From the NCBI GenBank assembly GCA_945952445.1, contig CAMFIG010000018.1, positions 1 to 40,880 of the forward strand: a stretch of 40,880 bases of DNA, given 5' to 3'. Origin of the DNA: an uncultured Chlamydiae bacterium. Lineage in GTDB: Bacteria > Chlamydiota > Chlamydiia > Chlamydiales > Rhabdochlamydiaceae. Below, piece after piece: positions 1-7,888 of the stretch; positions within the stretch are counted from its first letter, which is position 1; every line of letters begins with the position of its first letter. The position numbers and the translations under genes were made by a program. The notes under the pieces were generated by a model. It was not told where the DNA came from. It worked only from the letters and a program-made list of their open reading frames with translations, and ran no database searches.

Positions 1-2
1 AA

Positions 3-122
3 GCGATTCTTTCCTATGCCTCGGGTGTGTTAATGCTTAAGTTGACAGCATTGAGAGAACTCTTAGAAAGCAATTCTCTAAAACAAGCGAGCTCCATTAG
101 CAACAACTCCATCGACTCCTAA
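3..122 (+). CDS. 3' end of an unidentified gene cut by the window edge
   Basis: A reading frame is open from the left edge and runs 39 codons to a TAA at 120-122. Its beginning (AILSYASGVLMLKL...) is hydrophobic, like a last membrane helix, and the end is Ser/Asn-rich and polar, as in the cytoplasmic tail of a membrane protein. It would overlap the 3' end of the convergent CsaA-like gene by 45 bases, similar to the convergent overlap at 2064-2110. The fragment is too short to assign to a family and could be chance; the missing upstream sequence would decide. Confidence 0.3.
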   Translation, partial: AILSYASGVLMLKLTALRELLESNSLKQASSISNNSIDS

Positions 123-824
123 AGGCACTGTCTTTCCCTGAGCTTTGATAGAAAGAACTTTAGAATATTCAGGAGTCAAAATTGTCCCTGCCAAATTGAC
201 AATGACAGCTACCTGAGTTCCCATTAGATCTTCATCTAGGTCCTCTAACATAACATGTCGATACCCAAGCTCGCCTAAGTTAGCAACAAGTAAAGAAATA
301 GGCTTCGAGAAATGGTTGCCACGTACGCCCTTGTAGATTTTTTCAACAGTAGCAGCGCGAATATCTGCACGGTGAAAGTCAGAGAAGGGAATTTTTACCG
401 GAAATTCTCTGGCTGTACAGGTGAGGTGTTCTCCTGGATCCACAGATTTCCCTCGAACATTTAATAAGTGCACTCGGCCTTCCAATCCCGGAAATCCAAC
501 AACCAGAAATTCAGAAGAAAATCCTGCAATTTTCCTAACACCCAGGTTGAGCACAGCTATCATAGTCTTTCCAATCAGCATCTGCTTTAATGGATAATTT
601 AGGGGTAGCTGCGCTGAAGTGTGCAATACACCATAAGGTCCGCAGTCTGCAGTCAACTTATAGGAGGGATTGCGCGCTTGAGCAAAAGGCTCAACTTGTA
701 TACATCGAACGGCAACAAAACCGATCCGAGAAAGCAGGCCTTCTGACACACAGTGAAAGTACTTAGGCTGAGCAAAGCCTATTTCCGATGGGTGCATGAA
801 AATACGGCCGGTCCTACAAACCAT
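78..824 (-). CDS. Tandem CsaA-like tRNA-binding (OB-fold) protein
   Basis: 248 residues. Residues ~35-125 match the CsaA/EMAP-type tRNA-binding domain: a 'EPFAQARNPSYKL' strand, the 'TSAQL' element, 'IAVLNLGVRKIAGFSSEFLVVGF' in two adjoining parts, then 'EGRVHLL'. From residue ~150 a second, more diverged copy starts ('SDFHRADIRAATVEKI') and repeats the pattern ('LMGTQVAVIVNL'). CsaA is normally ~110 residues with one domain and acts as a dimer, so this looks like a fused tandem dimer. Start: the ATG at 824 has AAGGAGG six bases upstream; a longer frame from 863 lacks such a site. Function is inferred from family only: RNA binding or chaperone activity in the cytoplasm. Confidence 0.7.
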   Translation of the reverse strand: MVCRTGRIFMHPSEIGFAQPKYFHCVSEGLLSRIGFVAVRCIQVEPFAQARNPSYKLTADCGPYGVLHTSAQLPLNYPLKQMLIGKTMIAVLNLGVRKIAGFSSEFLVVGFPGLEGRVHLLNVRGKSVDPGEHLTCTAREFPVKIPFSDFHRADIRAATVEKIYKGVRGNHFSKPISLLVANLGELGYRHVMLEDLDEDLMGTQVAVIVNLAGTILTPEYSKVLSIKAQGKTVPLGVDGVVANGARLF

Positions 825-991
825 GAATTCCTCCTTATCAAGTGATTGTACAGCCAAAAACATTACTTCAGATCCATCGTTCTTTGCAAGAAAAGCAATT
901 CTCTCATTTTCTCTCAGAGTTCAGCAAAAAAACAGAGACTTTTTCAGAAAAACTCTGCATACCATAGAACAGAAACACCGGAAGGAATTGC

Positions 992-2110
992 ATGCCAAAT
1001 CGAGGATTTTTTGTTGCTTCTACAGGACAGAATATAGGAAAAACAACCCTTTGCTTAGGGTTGCTGGCAGGGCTTGGCAGATATACAAAGCCCGTAGGAT
1101 ACATGAAACCCGTGGGGCAAGAACATATCGAAATCAAACCGCATCTTCATGTAGACAAAGACGTTGTCCTCGTCAAAGAACACTTCCATATCCAAGACTC
1201 TTACACCGACATGAGCCCTGTAATCATTCCCAAAGGATTTACTAAAGACTTTCTCGATGGAAAGATCCACACTCAAGATCTTATACAAAAAATCCAACAA
1301 AGCTATCAGAGGTTAAAACAAGAGCTCATTGTCGTAGAAGGAACTGGCCACGTCGGCGTGGGCTCAATCATTGGGCTTAACAATGCTGAGGTTGCCAAAC
1401 ATCTTGGCCTTCCCATGATTCTGATAGCTTCAGGAGGCCTTGGCTCTGCTTTTGATGAACTGAATGCCAACCGAATCCTTTGCAAACACCATGATGTGCC
1501 AATTCTTGGGGTCATTCTTAATCGAGTTAAGCCGGAAAAACGCTCTATGATCCAGCATTACATGCAAAAAGCTCTTTCTAGATGGGATCTTCCCTTAATC
1601 GGCTGCATCCCGCATGATCCCCTCTTAGAAACCCCCTCCTTTCGAGATTTTGAAATCCTGCTCCAAGGAACCATCATTGCCGGAGAAGAAAAAAAATTAT
1701 CCCATTTTTCTCATATAAGGCTGATTGCCACCTCCGTAGAACTGTATCGAGAGACGATCGCATCTGATCAACTGCTCATCACACCAGCCAACCGAGAAGA
1801 TATTATCTTAGCGACACTATCGAAATACTGGGAGGTTGCTTCCTCTAAACAACCATTGCACATTGGAATGATTGTGACGGGAGATCTGCCTCCCCGTCAT
1901 TTTATCATAGAAGAGCTAAAAAAAGCAGACATCCCGACTCTCTATGCTCCGCTGCATAGCTATGATGTCTTAGAGAAAATTAACTCGTCGACAGCCAAGA
2001 TCCGTCAAGAAGATGGAGAAAAAATCAAAGAAGCAATCAACGTTGTGGAAAAACACATCGATTTTAGTTTGATACTCGGCTTGTTAGATTCTCATCCGCC
2101 CAGACGCTAA
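992..2110 (+). CDS. BioD-like P-loop/DRTGG protein (phosphotransacetylase N-terminal-like)
   Basis: 372 residues. The N-terminal half is a dethiobiotin-synthetase-like P-loop domain with Walker A 'TGQNIGKTT' (residues ~11-19) and 'EGTGHVGVGS' (~116-125). The C-terminal half (~240-360) follows the DRTGG pattern ('LLITPANREDIILAT', 'GMIVTGDLPP', 'KIKEAINVVEKHID'). This pair forms the regulatory front of long phosphate acetyltransferases (Pta), but the catalytic PTA domain is absent, so this is a stand-alone form. Standalone relatives are uncharacterised; nucleotide binding is likely, and no enzyme activity can be assigned. The ATG follows GGAAGGAA at a good distance. The 3' end overlaps the convergent glycosyltransferase gene by 47 bases. 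Confidence 0.75.
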   Translation: MPNRGFFVASTGQNIGKTTLCLGLLAGLGRYTKPVGYMKPVGQEHIEIKPHLHVDKDVVLVKEHFHIQDSYTDMSPVIIPKGFTKDFLDGKIHTQDLIQKIQQSYQRLKQELIVVEGTGHVGVGSIIGLNNAEVAKHLGLPMILIASGGLGSAFDELNANRILCKHHDVPILGVILNRVKPEKRSMIQHYMQKALSRWDLPLIGCIPHDPLLETPSFRDFEILLQGTIIAGEEKKLSHFSHIRLIATSVELYRETIASDQLLITPANREDIILATLSKYWEVASSKQPLHIGMIVTGDLPPRHFIIEELKKADIPTLYAPLHSYDVLEKINSSTAKIRQEDGEKIKEAINVVEKHIDFSLILGLLDSHPPRR

Positions 2111-3146
2111 AGCGGCGCATAAGCTGTTCTACTCGCAAATCGCGCATACACCGAGGCAATTTACAGCTGCGTAAGATAGGGCATCTGCTGGAAAAACGCA
2201 TACCATAGGGGCATTCTCCTTGTATGCTGCAGTGCTGCATTCCTAAGGGACGATAGACAGACGATAAAGAGGGCCCAAAGATGCTAAAAGAAGGCGTTGT
2301 CGTCGTGCCACATAGATGCAATGCCGCCGAATCCACCGAGAGTACGCCATCCATTTCATACATCAAAGACTGCCAAAATGGCAAACTCATATCCCCTATG
2401 CATTGACTGGTTTCCGGAAAAAAAGAAGAGAGCTTTTCTGCAAAACCACGTTCTTCAACACCTCCAAAAACAAAGAAGAAATAAACATCCCATTGTTTGG
2501 CAATCTCCTCTAAAAATCCTTTCCATAGATCGAAAGAGAGCTGTTTGTTCGGCCATTTTGAACCAAAAGTTATCATCAAACGCAAAGGCTTTTTCTGCAG
2601 GGATCCGATCCACTCCGATTTTCGCATTTCTTCTTGTTCTGTGATTTTCAATCGAATAGGCGAAAAAAACTCTTCCTCTTGTTCTGAAAAAAAGCTCTTC
2701 ACAAGCCCTAAATACTGACTTCGAATATTCTCCTCTTCTCTTCGAGAAAACCGATCTGTCGTAAAGAGGAGATTTGGCCATTCAGCAACACCCTTGCTGT
2801 CAAACCCAACTTTTTTCTCTGCCTGGACGCAAGAACTTAAAAAGCCAGATTTCGTATTTGCTTGGAAGTCAAATACCACATCGTACTTCACCTGTTTCAT
2901 GGAAGAACGATATTCCTGTATTTCTTGACGGGTCTGTCGAGAAAACATCTTTTTCTTCCACCCTTTTGCATCGACAGAGACCACCCGGCTTACCATAGGA
3001 TGGGAAGCCACAAGCGCGCTGCAGTTTTTTTCAACTAGCCAATCAATACGGGAAGAGGGAAACTTCCGCCGCAAATACTCTAGGACGGGAAATGTCTGTA
3101 TCACATCTCCGATCGCTGAAGTTTTAATAATAAAAAAAGAATTCAT
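2064..3146 (-). CDS. Glycosyltransferase family 9, heptosyltransferase I-like
   Basis: 360 residues with the GT9 layout: N-terminal 'IIKTSAIGDVIQTFPVLEYL' (residues 6-25), 'IDWLVEK', then 'VVSVDAKGWKKKMFS' and 'YDVVFDFQANTKSG', which align closely with what I remember of E. coli WaaC. The donor-site region is 'SLPFWQSLMYEMDGVLSVDS' and 'IFGPS' (~270-300). The C-terminal ~60 residues hold five cysteines, often seen in this family. WaaC adds L-glycero-D-manno-heptose to Kdo in lipopolysaccharide. Chlamydia LOS is usually described as Kdo-only, so a heptosyltransferase-type enzyme suggests a more complex core or another acceptor. It is preceded by a barrel gene 50 bases upstream. The start has only a weak ribosome site. 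Confidence 0.8.
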   Translation of the reverse strand: MNSFFIIKTSAIGDVIQTFPVLEYLRRKFPSSRIDWLVEKNCSALVASHPMVSRVVSVDAKGWKKKMFSRQTRQEIQEYRSSMKQVKYDVVFDFQANTKSGFLSSCVQAEKKVGFDSKGVAEWPNLLFTTDRFSRREEENIRSQYLGLVKSFFSEQEEEFFSPIRLKITEQEEMRKSEWIGSLQKKPLRLMITFGSKWPNKQLSFDLWKGFLEEIAKQWDVYFFFVFGGVEERGFAEKLSSFFPETSQCIGDMSLPFWQSLMYEMDGVLSVDSAALHLCGTTTTPSFSIFGPSLSSVYRPLGMQHCSIQGECPYGMRFSSRCPILRSCKLPRCMRDLRVEQLMRRFSVWADENLTSRVSN

Positions 3147-3196
3147 AACTTATTAAAAAAAGGACTAGTGTATCACGCTTCTAGAAATTTCGTCAT

Positions 3197-4102
3197 TTAA
3201 AACTTTCCGCTAACACCAAGAACCCATCCTTGCAACGTGAGGTTTTGAGGATTGCAAATGAGTGAATTCTTAAAAGGAGCTGTAAAACGCAACCATTGGC
3301 TTTGATCAAAAAAGATCTGCTGCTCCCATCCCATCTGGAAAGAAAAATTTTTCCAAAAGATCTTCAAACCCAATAAGGCTTCACTGCACAATGTAGTTAT
3401 ATGCAACCTCTCATGCACTTCAAAGCGATCTTTGACTCCTATTTTTGCATGATCTGATTCATGAATGTAAAAATATCCATAAAGAAATGAGACGGCTCCT
3501 TTTGCAGAAAAGCAAAGCCAAGACAAGATATTCCAATCCATTTCAAGCCCAATCTTAGGCCCGCCCGAAAAGCTCTTATTTTTCATACTTACTTGGTCAG
3601 AAGATTGGGGAAAGAGGGACCCTCCTTGGTATGCAATCTGATACTTCTGTCTTAAAATAGCGCCCTTGAGTCCTGCAAAGGGGGCAAGGAAAAAATAATC
3701 GCTGATCTGACAGCATCTAGAGAGCAAAAGATCTAAAGCGCCCATATGCAGACGCCACCTTCCTTTTGCTTCATCAACATATCCCTCCTCTAAAGGATAA
3801 TTCCAAACAGGATATAAGACCTTCTCTTCTTTTGTTTTTGCGCTAACAGGAGCCCTTGCGTGAAAATGAGTAGCTATCAGATCAACTCCCCATTGATCCT
3901 TAGGAAGCTGCGCTCCAATCCCACACCGAAACCCCCAATTTGGCTCCATCTGTGGATTTTTCACATTCCCGCCTTGGATAGCGTAAGCCAAACCATTTTC
4001 TCTTGCCTCCCAACGCAAAAGATTAAAAGAAGCTCGAAGAGGAGCTTCTTGAGAAAATCCGCAGCATGCAATGCCGATAAAAAATAGCACTTTAGAGCGC
4101 AT
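3197..4102 (-). CDS. MOMP-like outer-membrane beta-barrel protein
   Basis: 301 residues. An N-terminal signal peptide (MRSKVLFFIGIACCGFSQ) is followed by alternating hydrophobic/polar strands with many aromatic residues ('WGFRCGIGAQL', 'FFLAPFAGLKGAIL', 'GPKIGLEMDWNILSWLCF'), and it ends in Phe, the usual last residue of a barrel. This matches the size and style of the MOMP-like porin families of environmental chlamydiae and of Legionella-type pore proteins, though no single motif is diagnostic. The ATG lies inside the end of the RluA gene (11-base overlap) with no clear ribosome site of its own, suggesting translational coupling. Likely outer membrane; substrate unknown. Confidence 0.6.
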   Translation of the reverse strand: MRSKVLFFIGIACCGFSQEAPLRASFNLLRWEARENGLAYAIQGGNVKNPQMEPNWGFRCGIGAQLPKDQWGVDLIATHFHARAPVSAKTKEEKVLYPVWNYPLEEGYVDEAKGRWRLHMGALDLLLSRCCQISDYFFLAPFAGLKGAILRQKYQIAYQGGSLFPQSSDQVSMKNKSFSGGPKIGLEMDWNILSWLCFSAKGAVSFLYGYFYIHESDHAKIGVKDRFEVHERLHITTLCSEALLGLKIFWKNFSFQMGWEQQIFFDQSQWLRFTAPFKNSLICNPQNLTLQGWVLGVSGKF

Positions 4103-4970
4103 CGAGGGGAATCTCGTTTAAAAATCGTTGAAAGTCCTCCGGAATCGGAGCTTCTACGACAACCATGTGGTGTAAGAGAGGATGAGAAAATGAAAGCTTC
4201 CAGGCATGTAATAGGTGCCTTGGAGGGTGCAATCCACTGACAAATCTCTTACCATATTGAAAGTCTCCCAATATGGGATGTCCCATTTCACTACAATGAA
4301 CTCGGATCTGGTGGGTCCTACCCGTAACCGGTTCACATAATAATAGAGACCGGTCTTTTGTCCCTCCCAGATACTTCCACTTTGTAATCGCTCTCATCCC
4401 TAAGGATGGAGGAACCTTGCCATAAAGAGTTTGGCCAGAATAAGACCCTTTTTTCCCTAAGAAGTTATCTATACACCCCTCTTTTCCTTCTACTTTCCCA
4501 TCTACAAGAGCCAAGTAGAGCTTATGAATAGACTTTTCAACAAACAACCCTTTGGCAAGATCCCAAGCTTTCTGGTTCTTTGCCATAAGAACTAACCCGC
4601 TTGTCTCCTTATCGAGCCGATGGACGAGTAAATAGTTCTTTGCATTAGAGGGAAGAAGTCTACGAAAATGTTCATTTGTGCAAATAACACCAGGGGGCTT
4701 ATTCACAATCGCATACTCTGCATCTTCATATAAAACAGCTAGAGTAGAAAAAGATTGTTCCTTAGAGAGAAATAGATCCCAGACTAACTCGACGACATCG
4801 CCTTCTTTCAGCCGATGTGAAGAAATGAATTCAACTCTCCCATTGACCTTACAGCATTTTGCATCAATGGCTCTTTTGATTTTTTTTACAGATCCAAGCT
4901 CCTTACAATGCTCTTTGAGTATGGCAAGGAGCGTAGATCCCTGTTCTTTTCCAGAAACCCGAAACTTCAC
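4092..4970 (-). CDS. RluA-family 23S/tRNA pseudouridine synthase
   Basis: 292 residues. An S4-like RNA-binding region lies at the front (~10-65: 'VKKIKRAIDAKCCKVNGRVE', 'LKEGDVVEL'), followed by the catalytic domain with the signature 'HRLDKETSGL' at residues 117-126; Asp120 is the expected nucleophile. 'GRTHQIRVHCSEMGHPILGD' is the conserved C-terminal motif. Isomerises uridine to pseudouridine in structured RNA; the target (RluA-, RluC- or RluD-type) cannot be fixed from sequence alone. The start is GTG at 4970, sharing GTGA with the stop of pepA (4-base overlap), so translation is probably coupled. Confidence 0.88.
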   Translation of the reverse strand: MKFRVSGKEQGSTLLAILKEHCKELGSVKKIKRAIDAKCCKVNGRVEFISSHRLKEGDVVELVWDLFLSKEQSFSTLAVLYEDAEYAIVNKPPGVICTNEHFRRLLPSNAKNYLLVHRLDKETSGLVLMAKNQKAWDLAKGLFVEKSIHKLYLALVDGKVEGKEGCIDNFLGKKGSYSGQTLYGKVPPSLGMRAITKWKYLGGTKDRSLLLCEPVTGRTHQIRVHCSEMGHPILGDFQYGKRFVSGLHPPRHLLHAWKLSFSHPLLHHMVVVEAPIPEDFQRFLNEIPLDAL

Positions 4971-6439
4971 GACAAGTTCTCTAAGAATGCATATAACAAC
5001 TTAACCCCGAATCCCGTGGCTAGAGTCGGATGGTATGGTGTTGTTTCAGAAAGATAAGCAGTCCCTGCTATATCTAGGTGCGCCCAAGGAGTTTCTTTCT
5101 CAATAAATAAGCTTAAAAATGCAGCGCCCGTTCCAGAAGAGGCTTTTCTTCCGGACGAGTTCTTGATATCCGCAATCGGTGATTTTAATGCGTCTTTGTA
5201 TTCTTGGTATAAAGGCATTTCCCATATACGCTCACCGGTGTTTTCTGAAGCGAGCTTCAGTTGTGAGGCAATCTTGGGATGATTCGAGAAAAGACCACAG
5301 GCTTCTTCTCCCAAAGCGATCACAATCCCTCCTGTCAAAGTGGCTAAATCCACAATCCGATCCGGCTTGTAATGTTTTTGAACATAAGACAGCGCATCAG
5401 CAAGAACAAGACGTCCTTCAGCATCCGTATTAGAAATCTCGACGCTTTTTCCGCTATGAGAAATATATACATCGCCCGGCTTATAGCTTAAAGGGCCTAC
5501 AGCATTTTCTGCAGAAGCTATCACACCAAGAACATTTCTTTTTATTTTTAAAGCAGTGCAAGCTTGGATAAGGCCAAGAACACTCGCAGCCCCACCCATG
5601 TCGCATTTCATGGTTTCCATGCTCCCGGTCGGCTTAAGATTAAGACCTCCCGTGTCATAGGTAATCCCCTTTCCGACGACAGCAGTCCAATCTTTGCTTT
5701 TAGGATCGCCCTCATACCGCAAAACAATCAATGCAGGCTCCTGAACAGCCGCGCGATTGACTGCCAAAAGCAGCCCCATCTTTTCTTTTTCCAGCTCTTT
5801 TTTTCGCAGTATTTTCACTTCTAAAGAGGCATGTTTTTTTGCTAAATTCGTTGCAACGGAGGCTAGATGGCTAGCCTCTACTTCATCCGCATTTCCATTG
5901 ACAAGGTCTCGAGCCATATTGACAGCTTCTATAAGAGCTTGGTGCTTTTTCACAATTGCATCCAATTCTTTCGTTCCACCCACAAGCTGTATCTTTTCCA
6001 GTAAAAAAGAAGCCTCTTTACGAGTCTCTCTCTTAAGCTCATCGTAAGTGTAATTGGCCATCAAAAGCCCATCTATAAGGGCTGAAAACTTCTCTTGGGT
6101 GATGTTTTCCGGCAAAAACACCTGTACATTTTTTAGTTTTTTCTTGCGCAGCACCTGTACAGCCATGGCAAATGCCTTGCGGATCCCCTCAAGAGAACAT
6201 TCCTTTTTATCGCCGAGGCCCAATAGGAAAATCCTCTTGGCTCCTGACTCGCTTGGATATACCAAGACATGCTCAAGCGCTTTCCCAGAAAAGTCCTCTT
6301 GCAATGAAGAAGAAAGAACGTATTCCTTCTTTGGTTTTGGAAAAGCAGGCACTGCCTTTTTTTTCTCTTCCCAGAAAGGATAAAGAATCACATCTGCGCT
6401 ATCTCCTTCTCGAGTCCGATCTACTCTTAGCAATTGCAT
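4967..6439 (-). CDS. pepA: Leucyl aminopeptidase (M17 family)
   Basis: 490 residues, normal length. The N-terminal domain (~1-165) is variable; the C-terminal catalytic domain holds all expected metal and catalytic residues: Lys257 and Asp262 in 'VGKGITYDTGGLNLKP', Asp280 in 'MKCDMGG', and Asp339/Glu341/Arg343 in the family signature 'NTDAEGRL'. A two-metal cytoplasmic exopeptidase that removes N-terminal residues from peptides; some members also bind DNA. The ATG has TAAGGAGC upstream. It lies 9 bases after ssb and overlaps the next gene by 4; ssb followed by pepA is also the order I know in Chlamydia. Confidence 0.96.
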   Translation of the reverse strand: MQLLRVDRTREGDSADVILYPFWEEKKKAVPAFPKPKKEYVLSSSLQEDFSGKALEHVLVYPSESGAKRIFLLGLGDKKECSLEGIRKAFAMAVQVLRKKKLKNVQVFLPENITQEKFSALIDGLLMANYTYDELKRETRKEASFLLEKIQLVGGTKELDAIVKKHQALIEAVNMARDLVNGNADEVEASHLASVATNLAKKHASLEVKILRKKELEKEKMGLLLAVNRAAVQEPALIVLRYEGDPKSKDWTAVVGKGITYDTGGLNLKPTGSMETMKCDMGGAASVLGLIQACTALKIKRNVLGVIASAENAVGPLSYKPGDVYISHSGKSVEISNTDAEGRLVLADALSYVQKHYKPDRIVDLATLTGGIVIALGEEACGLFSNHPKIASQLKLASENTGERIWEMPLYQEYKDALKSPIADIKNSSGRKASSGTGAAFLSLFIEKETPWAHLDIAGTAYLSETTPYHPTLATGFGVKLLYAFLENLS

Positions 6440-6448
6440 GGCAGCTCC

Positions 6449-6874
6449 TTAAAATGGGATTTCTTCGTCAGAAAATGTCATATCTACTTTGCCTTGCCCA
6501 AGCGATGCGCTCGCAGGGCTACTTGCCATAGACATATCAGATCCTACATTGTCCGAAGAATGAGAATCTGGTTTCCCAAACGGACTAAACAATAGATTCA
6601 GAGCGGTAATGCTCATAGAAATCTGATGTTTTCCTTCTCTGTCTGTAAAGATCTCTGGCACGTTTAATTCTCCCTGCACGATGATCGGGCTGCCCTTTTT
6701 AAAATAGGGGATCATCTTGTCAAACTGCTCTCCCCAAGCGGAGACTTTCCACCAAATTGTTTCATCCTTTCTCGCTCTGGCAGCCACTCGAAGAGTAGTC
6801 ACCTTTTTTCCGGATGAGGTAAAACGAACTTCAGGATCTGCACCTAAGTGCCCTGCGATTGTGATTTGATTCAT
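6449..6874 (-). CDS. ssb: Single-stranded DNA-binding protein
   Basis: 141 residues: an OB fold beginning 'MNQITIAGHLGADPEVRF', with the typical 'WWKVSAWGEQFDKMIPYFKKGSPI' core, then a flexible Ser/Ala/Gly linker and the acidic tail 'FSDEEIPF' that recruits replication and repair partners. A longer upstream frame exists, but the ATG at 6874 has AAGGAGG six bases before it and begins exactly where the family begins. Coats single-stranded DNA as a tetramer. First gene of the ssb-pepA-rluA-barrel group. Confidence 0.96.
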   Translation of the reverse strand: MNQITIAGHLGADPEVRFTSSGKKVTTLRVAARARKDETIWWKVSAWGEQFDKMIPYFKKGSPIIVQGELNVPEIFTDREGKHQISMSITALNLLFSPFGKPDSHSSDNVGSDMSMASSPASASLGQGKVDMTFSDEEIPF

Positions 6875-6911
6875 AAAAATCCTCCTTTTCATGGATAACA
6901 AGTTGCAAGAG

Positions 6912-6940
6912 ATTATTCGAACAAAGAAATATATCCTCAA
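6912..6940 (-). promoter_or_regulatory. Candidate sigma-70-type promoter for ssb-pepA
   Basis: On the minus strand TTGAGG (6935-6940) and AATAAT (6912-6917) are separated by 17 bases, putting a start of transcription about 30 bases before the ssb ATG. The match to consensus is moderate. The motif CTCAAG recurs nearby at about 6937, 6979 and 7043, which could be a regulator site or chance. Confidence 0.35.
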
Positions 6941-7056
6941 GGAAAATTGCAAAAAAACTCCATTAAAGCTCAAATACCTCAAGATATACTCTTCATTTTT
7001 ATTGAAAAAAACCGATTTTCTCCTTATAAGCTTCGAAAAAACCTCAAGGGACCTTT

Positions 7057-7443
7057 ATGATCGAAAAAATAGAAACAGAACAAGCTCCAAAAGCCATAGG
7101 ACCTTATTCTCAAGCTGTTGCAGCCGGCTCTTTTCTCTTTATCTCCGGACAGATCCCCGTAGACCCTAAAACCGGAACACTCGTCGAAAAAACAATTGAA
7201 AAACAAACCACTCAGGTCTTCGACAATCTGGAGGCCATTTTGCAAGCAAAAAACTTAAACTTTTCGCATGTTGTCAAAATGGAGGTCTACCTGAAAGATA
7301 TGCAAGATTTTGCCGCTGTAAATGCTATTTATTCTCAAAGGGTCCAATCTAGCGTCCTCCCTGCAAGACAGGCTATGCAAGTCGCAAAGCTCCCTCTCGA
7401 TGCTCTGATAGAAATTTCCTGCATCGCTCATTTAGGATGTTAA
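7057..7443 (+). CDS. ridA: RidA/YjgF family enamine/imine deaminase
   Basis: 128 residues, full length. Hallmarks: 'AIGPYSQAV' (13-21), 'FLFISGQIPVDPKTG', 'VVKMEVYLKDMQDFAAVN', and Arg104 in 'LPARQAM', which matches the catalytic arginine, with Glu120 near the end. Hydrolyses reactive enamines/imines made by PLP enzymes such as threonine dehydratase and so protects other PLP enzymes. A purine-rich AAGGGA precedes the ATG. Divergent from ssb, with a 180-base intergenic region that must hold both promoters. Confidence 0.93.
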   Translation: MIEKIETEQAPKAIGPYSQAVAAGSFLFISGQIPVDPKTGTLVEKTIEKQTTQVFDNLEAILQAKNLNFSHVVKMEVYLKDMQDFAAVNAIYSQRVQSSVLPARQAMQVAKLPLDALIEISCIAHLGC

Positions 7444-7452
7444 TTTGAGAGA

Positions 7453-7774
7453 TTAAAAAAGTTCAGAATGAGAACCAACCCTGGTTGAAAATAAAATATC
7501 ATCTTCGATTTTATAAATTAATAACACATCATTTCTCAGATGACATTCTCTATGATCAATCCAATTACCAGTCAAATTATGATCTCGATGCTTTGTTGGT
7601 AAACTCTTTTCATGAATCAGGGACTCAATAATTCGCTGCAGCTCAAGAAGCATTTCCTTTGGTGTTTATATTTTTTTAAATCTTTCTTAATCGCATTAGT
7701 CAATTCAATTTTAAGTTGCGGACTTCTTGCTTCTGTTGAGTTTTTTTCAAAAAAAATTGCATAGGCTCAATCAT
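7453..7774 (-). pseudogene. Decayed YafQ/RelE-family toxin gene
   Basis: The intact 66-codon 3' part (7453-7653) encodes 'KHRDHNLTGNWIDHRECH' and 'LLIYKIEDDILFSTRVGSHSELF', the classic C-terminal half of YafQ-type mRNA interferases. The missing N-terminal helix ('NAIKKDLKKYKHQ') is found immediately upstream but in another frame, so one base has been lost around 7653-7660. A possible original ATG at 7774 with GAGGA before it is in a third frame, with the second shift in an eight-base homopolymer at ~7752-7759. No antitoxin gene is visible upstream. A dead remnant of a toxin-antitoxin module; ends 9 bases from convergent ridA. Confidence 0.75.
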
Positions 7775-7888
7775 TGAATCCTCTTTTTTTTATAAAAAAA
7801 TAATTAGACAAAAAAAGCTGTTTTGCGTTAGACAGTAAACTACGCGCATAAATTTTTTTTTAACAACTTCTAGCAGAAAAAAAACAGA

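Noticed and set aside
796-1245. A plus-strand frame overlapping the CsaA-like gene start and the BioD-like gene
   Set aside because: Composition is Arg/His/Gln-rich and it conflicts with two well-supported genes that have strong ribosome sites.
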